Source: JBOFMT01 sp051658525
Lineage (GTDB): Bacteria; Bacillota_I; Bacilli_A; Erysipelotrichales; Erysipelotrichaceae
NCBI GenBank assembly: GCA_051658525.1
Contig: JBOFMT010000111.1
Coordinates: forward strand, 1 to 30,979
Length of the DNA: 30,979 nucleotides
Direction of reading: 5' to 3'
Of the stretch, positions 1 through 8,760 are shown piece by piece. The notes beneath the pieces were generated by a model, which was not told where the DNA came from, made no database searches, and was given only the letters and a program-made list of their open reading frames with translations. Positions within the stretch are counted from its first letter, which is position 1. Every line of letters begins with the position of its first letter. The position numbers and the translations under genes are program-made.

Positions 1-1
1 A

Positions 2-757
2 GACTTTTTATTTCCTAGACCACAAAATCGATGGGAACAACGCTTTGGTGGTGTTGCGCGTCTCATTGCGGAGAGTGGTTGTGCACTTATAGGGGTTCAA
101 GAATTGTTACCTTGTATGCGTAACGATTTATCTACCGTATTGCACACTCACCAATTCTTAGGAAGAGGTCGTTACCACCAAGTTGATCATAAGAGCAATG
201 AACATTCGGATATCATTGTCGATACTGAAAAAGCGACGGTTCATCACTGCGATACTTTTTGGTTATCCAAAGAACCGAACCGGATTGCATCTCGCTATTT
301 AACTGCTATTTTCCCAAGAATTTGTACCGTAGCTGAAGTTGAAATCAACGAGCAAAAAATTCGTGTCTTCAATACCCATTTCGATCACTTATCAAAATGG
401 GCAAGAGAAGGGAGCGTGGATTTGATTCTCAAACAAATTCACACCTACAACTCGACCCACCCACTTCCTACAATTGTAATGGGGGATTTTAATACCACAG
501 CCAATTCATCGTGTATTCAAAAAATGAGTCGCACGCTACAAAACGTCTTCCATGTCCAACCAGCAAAGATGAGTAACACCTACCACTCTTATACGGGAAT
601 TCAAAAACATGGAAAAAGTCCCATCGATTTTATTTTTGTCAGTGACCACTTCGAAGTGGAAGATGTCTATATCATCAATGAAAAAGTGGATGGTAAATAT
701 CCTAGTGATCACTTCCCAATTTTATCGATTTTAAAGCTCAAACAACCACAACAATAA
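2..757 (+). CDS. Endonuclease/exonuclease/phosphatase (EEP) family hydrolase, 5' truncated
   Basis: The reading frame is open from base 2 of the window, so the start lies upstream; the first internal Met, at base 104, follows conserved family sequence and is not the start. About 251 residues are visible. Metal and catalytic motifs of the DNase I-like fold appear in order: GVQE (Glu at visible residue 30), NTHFDH, VMGDFN near the middle, IDFIFVSD and the terminal SDHFPI. The FWLSKEP and SRYLTAIFPR blocks resemble the branch of small bacterial EEP proteins that hydrolyse phosphodiester or phosphomonoester bonds. The exact substrate (nucleic acid, sugar phosphate or lipid) cannot be told from sequence. 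It ends right at a palindromic terminator and converges with the MATE gene. The family call is secure; the function is not. Confidence 0.85.
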   Translation, partial: DFLFPRPQNRWEQRFGGVARLIAESGCALIGVQELLPCMRNDLSTVLHTHQFLGRGRYHQVDHKSNEHSDIIVDTEKATVHHCDTFWLSKEPNRIASRYLTAIFPRICTVAEVEINEQKIRVFNTHFDHLSKWAREGSVDLILKQIHTYNSTHPLPTIVMGDFNTTANSSCIQKMSRTLQNVFHVQPAKMSNTYHSYTGIQKHGKSPIDFIFVSDHFEVEDVYIINEKVDGKYPSDHFPILSILKLKQPQQ

Positions 758-786
758 AAAAAATTAGGAAGCTTCCTAATTTTTTT
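757..786. terminator. Bidirectional intrinsic terminator between EEP gene and MATE gene
   Basis: A perfect 30-base palindrome centred on AAGCTT, with seven A at one end and six T at the other. It starts at the last base of the EEP stop codon and ends 3 bases before the end of the MATE gene, so it can terminate both converging transcripts. Confidence 0.85.
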
Positions 787-788
787 AT

Positions 789-2126
789 TTACCATACCAA
801 TCGTTTGAAAAACCACACCACAACCAGCAAACAGAGCCACTCTGCTACGACTAGACTTGACCAAATTCCCATATCTCCAAACCAAATCGGTAAAAGGAAC
901 AGGGCTGGTAGCAATAAGATTAAAGAACGTAACATCGCAATAATCATACTCGCCTTGGGTTGATTGATGGCTGTGTAATAACTACTTGCAATTACATTGA
1001 CCCCAGCTATCACAAAACCAAACAATTGCACGCGTAAGATAAGCAGTGCAAGGGCATGCGTTTGTGGATCACCAACGATAAACCAATCAATGATAATATC
1101 TCCATACATCAATAACGCGATGGTTACTATGACACCAATGAACAAAACAAAGACACTAGCCAAATTACGTAAAGCTAACACGCGTTCCTTGTTTTCTAAT
1201 CCCTTATTTCGTGATACTCCTGGCATCATAGCACTCGCACTTCCCCAATACAAAGCCATCGTAATCATTGCAGTGTAACTAGCAACACTATAGGCCGCAA
1301 CACCGTTTGTCCCCAAACGACGCATAATAATTGTATTGAAGCAAAGCGTAGAAATACCTACGGCAATATTACTAAAAAACTCACTTGATCCATTGAACAA
1401 CATTGCACCGATCAAAGGTAGATCCCATGAAATTTGAGTAAATTTCCAGCTGCTTTTTTTAATAATCAAATACCCCATTCCAATAGCTGGCAGTGCATAG
1501 GCAACTGCCGTAGCAAGTGCTGCTCCTAAAATCCCCATGTCCAGTACGGCAATAAAGAGGATATCCAACACCACATTGGCTACTGCTCCAGATAATTGAC
1601 ATAAGATGGGGGAAACGGTAAATCCATCATTTTTTAAGAACATATCCAATGCAACACTCGCCAAAAATGGAACAAAGAAAATCCCTAATATTTGTAAGTA
1701 GATGGCAACCATCTCGATGGTTGTACCTTGAGCACCTAGGGCAATTGCAATATTTGGTGCAAAGACAACGGCTGCAAAACTTGCAACTCCACCAACAATT
1801 AGCAAAAGCACCATCGTAAGGGAGAACAATGCATTACTCTCTTTGATTTTATATTCCCCTTTACGGATATTCGCAAGTGTCGCTCCACCTACGGCAATCA
1901 TGACACCTAATCCATATAATACATTGAAAAGTGGCATGCTTAAGTTAATGGCAGCCAACGCTTCACTTCCGACAAATTGACCTACAAAGATACCATCCAA
2001 AATGGTAGCTGAGTTCATGGCCAACATTCCTATCATTGCAGGAATCGCATTATAAAAGAAGACTTTCCAAATCGGATCGCGTTCTAAATCCAATGCTCCT
2101 GCTTTTTTTTCTGTACTTATTTCCAT
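789..2126 (-). CDS. MATE family multidrug/cation efflux transporter
   Basis: The 445-residue polytopic membrane protein has about 12 hydrophobic segments in two homologous halves (roughly residues 20-220 and 235-440), the usual MATE length and layout. The N-terminal half contains conserved blocks such as ATILDGIFVGQFVG and LGVMIAVGGATLANI, typical of the MepA/DinF-like bacterial branch. Such proteins expel cationic drugs or metabolites in exchange for Na+ or H+. The start follows an AGGTG ribosome site. A divergent MerR regulator lies just upstream, and the promoter has the stretched 19-bp spacer of MerR-activated drug-efflux genes, so drug-inducible expression is inferred. The substrate cannot be predicted. 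Confidence 0.92.
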   Translation of the reverse strand: MEISTEKKAGALDLERDPIWKVFFYNAIPAMIGMLAMNSATILDGIFVGQFVGSEALAAINLSMPLFNVLYGLGVMIAVGGATLANIRKGEYKIKESNALFSLTMVLLLIVGGVASFAAVVFAPNIAIALGAQGTTIEMVAIYLQILGIFFVPFLASVALDMFLKNDGFTVSPILCQLSGAVANVVLDILFIAVLDMGILGAALATAVAYALPAIGMGYLIIKKSSWKFTQISWDLPLIGAMLFNGSSEFFSNIAVGISTLCFNTIIMRRLGTNGVAAYSVASYTAMITMALYWGSASAMMPGVSRNKGLENKERVLALRNLASVFVLFIGVIVTIALLMYGDIIIDWFIVGDPQTHALALLILRVQLFGFVIAGVNVIASSYYTAINQPKASMIIAMLRSLILLLPALFLLPIWFGDMGIWSSLVVAEWLCLLVVVWFFKRLVW

Positions 2127-2150
2127 ATCTTCACCTCGAAATCTTTTGTT

Positions 2151-2181
2151 ATCATAAACTATGGAGTAACTCCATAGTCAA
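2151..2181 (-). promoter_or_regulatory. MerR-type promoter/operator for the MATE gene
   Basis: Read on the minus strand: -35 TTGACT (2176-2181), a 19-bp spacer, then -10 TATGAT (2151-2156). The spacer region holds a perfect inverted repeat, CTATGGAGT and ACTCCATAG around one base (whole element 2158-2178). A 19-bp spacer with a central dyad is the hallmark of promoters that MerR-family activators untwist. The regulator is encoded divergently at 2227. Confidence 0.9.
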
Positions 2182-2203
2182 GCATGAATTATTATGTTAT
2201 ACT
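2175..2203 (+). promoter_or_regulatory. Promoter of the merR-family gene, overlapping the operator
   Basis: A TG-n-extended -10 box TATACT (2198-2203) lies 17 bp after a weak -35, TAGTCA (2175-2180). The -35 overlaps the 3' arm of the MerR dyad, so the regulator probably represses its own synthesis while controlling the MATE gene. Confidence 0.65.
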
Positions 2204-2226
2204 TTTAACAAAATAAAGGAGACTGT

Positions 2227-2970
2227 ATGCAAGAACTTACCTTCTTAATTGCTGAAGTTGCTACCCTACTACAACTTCCCATTGATACAATTCGCTATTA
2301 TGAAAAAATAGGATTATTAGAACCACCCAAACGCAAAGCCAATGGCTATCGCGTTTATACTTTGTTGCACTTGTTGCGACTTGATGAAATCAAACGTTAT
2401 CGCGATGTGGAATTATCATTGGATGATATTTCCAATCTCGACGCCCATCCAGAACAAAAACAAGCAATCTTAAAAACCCATGTTGATGTACTGCAAGCAA
2501 AAATTGAACGTATGCAACGCGTATTGGCTAGTTTTCAAGAACAGTTGCTCGTACACCAACAACTTGATACCGAACAAGACAAGCAAATTGCCATAACACA
2601 ACAAAACTTTCGCTATTTGGGGGTGTTATCCCATTTTGGTAAATCATACGATCATCAGATTAAAACAGCAATGCTAGCAGCTTGTAGACAACACAAAGAT
2701 GTTTGGGAACAACTCTACTTTAAGATTATTGATACTCCAATGGAAGGAGAAGATTTTCTTTATGAAGTTTATCTCGAAGATGCACAAGCAACGGATATCA
2801 TGTTAGCGGGAACCTATACACAGCGCAGTGCCGTATTGCGTCATACGCATCTCAAAGCGGATGGACTTGCACTAAAAGGCACGCTATTTCGCTACTTGGA
2901 TACTCCTTTCTACGATTTACAACGTTTTGATAGTTTAATCGAAGCCATCGTTTTAGAACCAAGACAATAA
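2227..2970 (+). CDS. MerR family transcriptional regulator
   Basis: The 247-residue protein opens with a winged helix-turn-helix of MerR type: IAEVATLL (residues 8-15), the diagnostic RYYEKIGLL (23-31) and the wing NGYRVY. A dimerisation coiled coil follows at about residues 75-125. The C-terminal half, about residues 130-247, is a presumed ligand-binding domain that I do not recognise; it lacks the Cys pattern of metal-sensing MerR proteins and is not an obvious GyrI-like domain. The start is supported by AAGGAG five bases upstream. The gene is divergent from the MATE exporter and shares its operator, so it most likely senses a compound exported by that pump. The effector is unknown. Confidence 0.9.
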   Translation: MQELTFLIAEVATLLQLPIDTIRYYEKIGLLEPPKRKANGYRVYTLLHLLRLDEIKRYRDVELSLDDISNLDAHPEQKQAILKTHVDVLQAKIERMQRVLASFQEQLLVHQQLDTEQDKQIAITQQNFRYLGVLSHFGKSYDHQIKTAMLAACRQHKDVWEQLYFKIIDTPMEGEDFLYEVYLEDAQATDIMLAGTYTQRSAVLRHTHLKADGLALKGTLFRYLDTPFYDLQRFDSLIEAIVLEPRQ

Positions 2971-2986
2971 CCAAAAAAAATACTAA

Positions 2987-3012
2987 AAAGGAACCTAGCA
3001 CTAGGTTCCTTT
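2987..3012. terminator. Bidirectional terminator between merR-type gene and ppk
   Basis: Inverted repeat AAAGGAACCTAG / CTAGGTTCCTTT separated by CA, with A-rich flank on one side and TTTATTATT on the other. It lies between the convergent merR-type and ppk genes. Confidence 0.8.
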
Positions 3013-3024
3013 ATTATTGCATTG

Positions 3025-5169
3025 TTATACCATTTTTTCTTCTATTTGATTTGCTAGATGACGTAACCACTTCACCAATAGACTAGAAACACGATGTGTT
3101 GCTTGCTTGTGCTGTGGTAACTGTGCAAAGGCGCGTAAGGTTGTCGCTTGCACATCCACCGGTTCACTCATCGCAACCATGGATTCCCATTGTCCCATGG
3201 TGTTGAGTCTTCTTGCTTTGGTATTGTCACGCCATTGCAACTTTAAATCTGCCAAGATTTGACTTTTCACATCATCTTGTAAGATGGGAACGGCAACTTC
3301 CACACGTTTCATCAAATTACGGGTCATTGGATCCCCACTGGAAATAAAGACATGTGCTCGCTCTTCACTACCAAATACATATACACGTGCATGTTCTAAA
3401 AAGCGACCAACAACGTTTCGAACTTCGATATGTTCACTTACACCAGCAATACCTGGTAATAAGGTACAAATACCACGAAGAATCAAATGGACCTTTACAT
3501 TTTGTTGGCTGGCTTCAATTAATTTTTCTGCTAGCTCAATTTCAGTCAGGGCATTGGCTTTGATCCACACCTCTGCTGGTTTGCCTTGCTGTGCAAATTC
3601 AATTTCTTGATCGATGAGTTGCATAAAATGCTCTTTCATCGAGAATGGAGAACAGCGAAGCAATTGATAGTTTCCTAATACATTACCCATCGCCATATTT
3701 TGGAAAAACAAGGCTACATCTTGTCCAATTTCCTGTGATGCGGTAAGTAAGGAATAGTCACAATATAGTTTTACAGTATCCTCATGATAGTTTCCGGTAC
3801 CAAATTGCGAGATAAAATGAGGTTTCCCTGCAATCTTACGCGTAATCAAACACACCTTGGCATGCACTTTATAATTCGGATGACCATATAAAACGACACA
3901 ACCTGCTTGTTTTAAGGTTTCGGCGTGCGTAATATTGTTTTCTTCGTCAAAACGCGCTCGTAGTTCTAACAATACATGCACTTCAATATTTTTTTGAGCG
4001 GCACGACATAATAGATCGACCAAACGTGGATTCGAACTTACGCGGTACAACGTAATTTTAATCGATTGCGTCGTTGGATCTGCCAGCACTTCTTCTAAGA
4101 AACGTAAAAATACCTCAAAACTCTCATATGGATAGTGCAACAACATATCCTTTTTTTGAATGTGTTGAATTAGTGTCCCATGCACCTTGTTAAGCTGTCG
4201 CTCACTTGGACGATGATAAGGATATTGATATAAGATACGATCTTGTTGGGATGCAGTTTGTAGTACACCGGAATATAGAGGTGCACATAACATATTGGAT
4301 TGCACATAAAAGATTTGATAGCGTTTGAGTTTAAAATGATCACTTAAATACGTTAAAAAACCTTCACTTGGCTGATGGCTCATTTCCAGTTTCACCGCAG
4401 CCATACGATCGCGTTTTTTCAACAGTTTTTGCATCACTTCGACCAAATCTTCATCGACTTCTCGTTGTTCATCATCAAGCTGTAAGTCTGCGTTACGCGT
4501 TAACGTAAAGATCACACGTTCTTGAATTTCAAACTGTTGGAATATCTTATGAGCATAAAATTGAATCAAGTCTTCCATTGTTACAAAGCGTTTTTGGTCT
4601 GCATGCAAACGAATCACGCGAGGAAGATGTGGTGGAATGGGAATCAGTCCAAAGGTTTGATTTCCATCTTTTTTTAACCAAACTCCAAGGTAGAGTTGCT
4701 GTGGTCTTAAATGTGGAAAGGGATGGTGTCGGTCAATGATTTGAGGCGACAACAAAGGTAAAATATCCTTTTTCAAAACCCCTTCTAAAAATGCAAGTTC
4801 TTTTTCCTTGCACATTTTAATACTTGTTATCGCAAAACCATGCAATGCTAGCGCATGTTGGACCTTATTGGCAACAAGATCCTTTTCTAGTAACAACGCT
4901 CTAGTTTCATCACAGATAAGTTGCAGTTGATCGTTTACTTTTTGTTTTAAACGACTATCATAAACTTCATTTTTAAGCTTCGAAAGATCTACTAACCCTC
5001 CAACTCGAATCATGTAGAACTCATTGAGATTACTCTCGAAAATCCCTAAGAATTTTACCCGTTCGAAAAGTGGTAAACGTTCATCGTTTGCCTCTTGTAA
5101 TACCCGCTGATTAAATCGAAGCCACGATAGCTCGCGATTTTGTAGGTATGGTTGTATTTTATCTTTCAT
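3025..5169 (-). CDS. ppk: Polyphosphate kinase (PPK1)
   Basis: The 714-residue length is usual for PPK1, which reversibly transfers the gamma phosphate of ATP to inorganic polyphosphate. The N-terminal domain opens with NRELSWLRFNQRVLQEA. The kinase core contains IKITLYRVS (residues 370-377), the phosphorylated histidine in YKVHAKV (His436, E. coli His435 equivalent), FGTGNYHEDT, and the second catalytic histidine in RFLEHARVYVF (His593). All key residues look intact, so an active enzyme is expected. It is the second gene of an operon: ppx ends its reading 13 bases upstream, and a GAGGGAG ribosome site precedes the ATG. Having synthesis and breakdown enzymes in one operon suggests coordinated polyphosphate turnover. 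Confidence 0.97.
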   Translation of the reverse strand: MKDKIQPYLQNRELSWLRFNQRVLQEANDERLPLFERVKFLGIFESNLNEFYMIRVGGLVDLSKLKNEVYDSRLKQKVNDQLQLICDETRALLLEKDLVANKVQHALALHGFAITSIKMCKEKELAFLEGVLKKDILPLLSPQIIDRHHPFPHLRPQQLYLGVWLKKDGNQTFGLIPIPPHLPRVIRLHADQKRFVTMEDLIQFYAHKIFQQFEIQERVIFTLTRNADLQLDDEQREVDEDLVEVMQKLLKKRDRMAAVKLEMSHQPSEGFLTYLSDHFKLKRYQIFYVQSNMLCAPLYSGVLQTASQQDRILYQYPYHRPSERQLNKVHGTLIQHIQKKDMLLHYPYESFEVFLRFLEEVLADPTTQSIKITLYRVSSNPRLVDLLCRAAQKNIEVHVLLELRARFDEENNITHAETLKQAGCVVLYGHPNYKVHAKVCLITRKIAGKPHFISQFGTGNYHEDTVKLYCDYSLLTASQEIGQDVALFFQNMAMGNVLGNYQLLRCSPFSMKEHFMQLIDQEIEFAQQGKPAEVWIKANALTEIELAEKLIEASQQNVKVHLILRGICTLLPGIAGVSEHIEVRNVVGRFLEHARVYVFGSEERAHVFISSGDPMTRNLMKRVEVAVPILQDDVKSQILADLKLQWRDNTKARRLNTMGQWESMVAMSEPVDVQATTLRAFAQLPQHKQATHRVSSLLVKWLRHLANQIEEKMV

Positions 5170-5182
5170 GCATGCTCCCTCT

Positions 5183-6082
5183 TTACTGCTTGATGATGCG
5201 ATCGTATAAATAGCCTTCTCTTACCCCATAATCAGAGACGATTAAGTTTTCAGATGCGTAATATTCACCAATAAGGGAAAGTAATAATAACCCTGGAATA
5301 AAACTATTGATACGCTCTGGTGCCAACCGTAAGATTTGTTTCACCATTTCATCATCAAAATTCTTATATAATTTTAAAATATTTCTAACGTGAGCAAAGC
5401 TCAAGCTGCGATTGTCTTTTGGATGTTCAAAAAAATCATTATTGATTTTATTGGTAGCGCGAATGGTTCCCCCTACTCCACATACCAAAGGATAATTTGC
5501 CTTCGGCACATCCTTGTTTTTAATGAGCTCATGTTCAATAAACACCTTCATTTGTTTTAATTCTTTTTTTGTTGGTACAATACCATGAACAAAGCGATGC
5601 CATAAGCTCAATGAGCCAATCGGAATCGAAGTCGATGCGACAATTTGATTGTTTTCATAAACAACCAACTCACTCGATCCCCCACCAATATCAACAATGA
5701 GTGCCTGTGATTGCTTGATGCCTTGTGTTACCCCAACAAAGTCTAAGCGTGCCTCTTCCTTACCAGAAATCAAATCAATCTTTAGTTGTGTCGCTGCTTC
5801 AATCGCCGCAACTGCTTCTTTGGAATTCTTTACATTACGTAACGATGCAGTAGCAAATACTTGCAACTCGCCAAGACCAAAGGTAGCAACAATCTTTTTA
5901 AAATCCTGCAGTGTTGCGATTGCCACATCCACTCCTTTGGTTTGTAAGATTCCTTGATTTACATAACCAGCAAGTCCCGCCATCGCTTTCTTTTGGAATA
6001 ACAACGAAAATAACCCTTCTTCCACTTCATATACACTTAGTCGAATCGTATTCGACCCTAAATCAACGATAGAATAGATCAT
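5183..6082 (-). CDS. ppx: Exopolyphosphatase, Ppx/GppA family
   Basis: The 299-residue protein belongs to the actin-like ASKHA ATPase superfamily. The phosphate-1 loop DLGSNTIRL is at residues 7-15, ISGKEEARL with the presumed catalytic Glu near 109-110, the phosphate-2 loop VDIGGGSSELV at 130-140, and GVGGTIRA further on. Ppx/GppA proteins release phosphate from the end of polyphosphate chains or convert pppGpp to ppGpp. This is the short form, without the C-terminal HD-like domain of E. coli Ppx, as is common in Bacillota. It is transcribed first, 13 bases ahead of ppk. Polyphosphate is the likelier substrate given that neighbour, but pppGpp cannot be excluded. Confidence 0.93.
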   Translation of the reverse strand: MIYSIVDLGSNTIRLSVYEVEEGLFSLLFQKKAMAGLAGYVNQGILQTKGVDVAIATLQDFKKIVATFGLGELQVFATASLRNVKNSKEAVAAIEAATQLKIDLISGKEEARLDFVGVTQGIKQSQALIVDIGGGSSELVVYENNQIVASTSIPIGSLSLWHRFVHGIVPTKKELKQMKVFIEHELIKNKDVPKANYPLVCGVGGTIRATNKINNDFFEHPKDNRSLSFAHVRNILKLYKNFDDEMVKQILRLAPERINSFIPGLLLLSLIGEYYASENLIVSDYGVREGYLYDRIIKQ

Positions 6083-6100
6083 AGTCTCACCTCATTTTTT

Positions 6101-6109
6101 ATTATATCA
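6101..6109 (-). promoter_or_regulatory. Extended -10 promoter for ppx-ppk
   Basis: Minus-strand TGA-TATAAT, a perfect consensus -10 with the TGn extension, about 20 bases ahead of the ppx start. No good -35 is seen at 17 bp, as is common for extended -10 promoters. Confidence 0.7.
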
Positions 6110-6184
6110 TAAAGAAAAAATACGTTTTGTTACGTTATCATCAACAAAAACACCGTATTGTTAATACTATGTAAAAAAGGAGGA

Positions 6185-6829
6185 CTAGTGTGTCACTCCT
6201 TCTACGGTTTTAATATCGGTATCATTTGTTACAATTGCTGCAATGGCTGCAGAAATCGCTTTGGCAATGATTGCAATATCCATCGTTGGGGTATTCACTG
6301 GTTTAGCTACCGCTTGATTTAAAGCATAAGGAACATGAATAAATCCCGTACGAATGTGTGGATATTTTGTTTGTGCTAGGTATAAATTTTCATACATAAT
6401 ATAGTTGCAAACATAAGAGCCTGCAGTATAACTTACAGAGCTTGGAATTCCAACTTCACGAATGGCCTTTACCATCGCTTTGACCGGAATTGTCGCAAAA
6501 TAAGCAGCTGCACCATCTTCTTGAATCACTTCATCAATAGGTTGGAACCCTTTGTTATCCGCAATGCGTCCATCCATCAAATTGATGGCAACGCGTTCTA
6601 CCGAGATATCAAAGCGACCTCCCGCTTGCCCAATGCTAAGAACCACATCCGGTTGGTGGTATGCCACCGCATCTGCTACGACCTTCGCACTATCGCGAAA
6701 TACCGTAGGAATCTCAAGGGGAATAATCGTAGCACCAGCAATTGTTGCAGGTAGTAGTTTTACTGCTTCATAAGCAGGATTCATTGCTTCCCCTCCAAAG
6801 GGATCAAAACCAGTAACTAAAATTTTCAT
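6185..6829 (-). CDS. pcp: Pyroglutamyl-peptidase I (pyrrolidone carboxyl peptidase)
   Basis: The 214-residue cytoplasmic cysteine peptidase (family C15) removes N-terminal pyroglutamate from peptides. The reading frame extends 21 codons further upstream, but the family begins with MKILVTGFDPFGG, so I place the start at 6829; this ATG follows a GAGGAAG site. Catalytic residues are visible: Glu79 in SVERVAINLMD, Cys141 in SYTAGSYVCNYIMY and His165 in FIHVPY, matching the known Glu-Cys-His triad. The start lies eight bases after the stop of the M29-like peptidase gene, making pcp the last gene of an operon with DUF969, DUF979 and that peptidase. Confidence 0.97.
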   Translation of the reverse strand: MKILVTGFDPFGGEAMNPAYEAVKLLPATIAGATIIPLEIPTVFRDSAKVVADAVAYHQPDVVLSIGQAGGRFDISVERVAINLMDGRIADNKGFQPIDEVIQEDGAAAYFATIPVKAMVKAIREVGIPSSVSYTAGSYVCNYIMYENLYLAQTKYPHIRTGFIHVPYALNQAVAKPVNTPTMDIAIIAKAISAAIAAIVTNDTDIKTVEGVTH

Positions 6830-6837
6830 ACACTTCC

Positions 6838-7806
6838 TCACTTTCGTTGGCACACAACACCATTTGCAATAATTTGAACTCCATCCGCCCACATATCGCA
6901 GGCTTGCATCACAAAATCAAAATGTGCACTAGCATAGATAGAGCCTCCAAAGGTAACATTACTACCAAATCCTAGATGCCAAGTACCATAGGCACTTTCA
7001 TCTTCAATATAGCTTGCACCTGTACACTTTGCAAATCGATTTAAACCGATGCCTAATTCACTAATATTATACAGCAAGGGATCATCAAATGCTTTAAGAT
7101 ATGCTTCAATCTTTTTTCCCATTTCATTTTGTTCTACCGCAACAATTTTACCTTGGGCTATCGTTAGACGCACCGGTTGCGTACAAACACCCAAATATCC
7201 AAAACTTGCATCCACAACAACGTCTCCATGTGTACTCAGCGAATTGGTAGCACAAGCAAGTTCGAAGGCTACCGAGCTTGCCGTATAGGGATAACGACAT
7301 TCTCCATTGAATAATAAGGGTTGATAGGCTCCCTTATCCAAATATAAATGCGTCCCCGCTGGTGTCTTTATTTCTACAAGATGTGCTTGATACAATACTG
7401 CTACCAAGTGTTCATATAACGCTTGTGCATCATCTGGATTCATCTCGAACAAACGACTCGCTAGTAAGGAGCGACCATCGTTTGTTTGTAATGGCATCGA
7501 AAGAAAACGAGCACCTTGTTGAATGGCTATTTTAATACTTGGATTGGTCAAAATCGAATACTTGGTTGCACCGATGATCGCATCGTAACGCGTGTGTTTT
7601 AAAAAGTCCAACTCCATATCCCTGACTTCAGGTAACTTTGAAATAATCTCAACACTAAACAAACATCCCGCTCGACTTGCCGCATGTTGCAACAACTCCA
7701 TTTCAAAAACATAGTCTTCATTGCTAATAACCAACAGGTGTTCGTGTGGTTGCATGCGCAACCAGGCAGACACAATAGTATCTCCATAATACAACATCTC
7801 ATCCAT
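6838..7806 (-). CDS. M29-like metallopeptidase (leucyl aminopeptidase T / AmpS-related)
   Basis: The 322-residue soluble protein resembles the COG2309 group, which joins M29 aminopeptidases and NicX-like dioxygenases. Probable metal ligands lie in the C-terminal third: Glu250 in NISELGIGLN, Glu268 or Glu270 in YIEDESAYGTWHLGFG, His277 of that motif, and His295 plus Asp297 in ASAHFDF. The pattern Glu-Glu-His-His-Asp with a GG turn before the last His fits M29 enzymes. It is shorter than classical AmpS/PepS (about 410 residues), so substrate range could differ. It starts three bases after the DUF979 stop and lacks a strong ribosome site, so translation is probably coupled. The context favours a peptidase acting on imported peptides. 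Confidence 0.75.
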   Translation of the reverse strand: MDEMLYYGDTIVSAWLRMQPHEHLLVISNEDYVFEMELLQHAASRAGCLFSVEIISKLPEVRDMELDFLKHTRYDAIIGATKYSILTNPSIKIAIQQGARFLSMPLQTNDGRSLLASRLFEMNPDDAQALYEHLVAVLYQAHLVEIKTPAGTHLYLDKGAYQPLLFNGECRYPYTASSVAFELACATNSLSTHGDVVVDASFGYLGVCTQPVRLTIAQGKIVAVEQNEMGKKIEAYLKAFDDPLLYNISELGIGLNRFAKCTGASYIEDESAYGTWHLGFGSNVTFGGSIYASAHFDFVMQACDMWADGVQIIANGVVCQRK

Positions 7807-7809
7807 AGC

Positions 7810-8760
7810 TTAGCCAATGAGCAAAATGTAGATGATTTGCACTGTTAACATCACCAAAGCAATGGGAATTTGTTTTTTAATAACACCATATTTATCTTTC
7901 ATTTCTAAGACCGCGATGGGAACGATATTGAAATTGGCGGCCATTGGGGTCATTAAGGTACCACAATATCCACACGTTAAGGCTAATATCCCAACAACGT
8001 TTGGATCCATTCCATATGCTAATACAAATGGTGCACCAATCCCAATCGTCATAACGGTAATCGCCGCAAAGGCATTTCCCATGACCATCGTAAACAAAGC
8101 CATCCCAATCGCAAAGACGATAACTCCAATGACGGTGTTTCCTTCTGGAATAATTCCACCAACAAGGGCGGAAACAACATCACCAACACCAGCCGAAGTA
8201 AAGATGGCACCCAAAGCTGCCAACATCATCGGCAACAGCGAAAGCGGACCGACTGCATCCAACATGCGACGTGCATCATCCACAAAATAAATTGGTTTGG
8301 TTGCGCCTTTGGATAAGCCAAGGGTCAACAACATAGCAACCACAACCCCAACACCAACCCCAACAAGGGCGGAAATTTCAGTAAATAATGCAAATAGAAT
8401 CGCAAACAATCCCATCATTAGAGTTGGGATAAAAATCTTATTCCCAATGCGTTGCGCCATCGCTTGTGCTTGTACTTTATCAACCGCTGGCACATTCCCA
8501 CGTTTTACGCGATTTAAGATAGCTGGAATACTCATGACAACGATGAGAATCCCATTGTATAAATTGGGAATCCAACGTCCAAATGCAAAGAGCACTCCTA
8601 AGATAAGCCAAAATACACCTGTTTCAAATCTTGCTGGATGGTCTTTTTCCAACATTGATTTTACACCAACATAGGCAGCAGTTAATCCCATGAACATATA
8701 TAATACTTCTAACATTTTTGTAGATAAGGAGACATCTACACTTGTAAAGAACTCGATCAT
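7810..8760 (-). CDS. DUF979 family membrane protein
   Basis: The 316-residue, very hydrophobic protein has about nine or ten transmembrane segments and the N-terminal block MFMGLTAAYVGVKSMLEKDHPARF typical in character of DUF979. No enzyme motif is visible. DUF979 is characteristically encoded next to DUF969, and the pair looks like the two halves of a secondary transporter (similar overall to ion-transporter superfamily proteins with re-entrant loops, for example the MTPMAANFN and GAPFVLAYG segments). Its start codon overlaps the DUF969 stop by four bases (ATGA), so the two are made together. The downstream peptidases suggest a peptide or pyroglutamate substrate; that is inference. Confidence 0.88.
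   Translation of the reverse strand: MIEFFTSVDVSLSTKMLEVLYMFMGLTAAYVGVKSMLEKDHPARFETGVFWLILGVLFAFGRWIPNLYNGILIVVMSIPAILNRVKRGNVPAVDKVQAQAMAQRIGNKIFIPTLMMGLFAILFALFTEISALVGVGVGVVVAMLLTLGLSKGATKPIYFVDDARRMLDAVGPLSLLPMMLAALGAIFTSAGVGDVVSALVGGIIPEGNTVIGVIVFAIGMALFTMVMGNAFAAITVMTIGIGAPFVLAYGMDPNVVGILALTCGYCGTLMTPMAANFNIVPIAVLEMKDKYGVIKKQIPIALVMLTVQIIYILLIG

Noticed and set aside
6110..6184. Possible terminator after pcp
   Set aside because: Only a 5-bp hairpin (GTATT-AAC-AATAC) followed by a broken T run is visible; too weak to annotate.
6830..6892. Upstream in-frame extension of pcp
   Set aside because: The extra 21 codons overlap the end of the peptidase gene and precede the family's conserved MKILVTGF start, which has its own ribosome site.
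7832..8674. Long plus-strand open frames opposite DUF979
   Set aside because: Translations are Ile/Thr/Pro-rich reflections of hydrophobic minus-strand codons; no start signal or family features.
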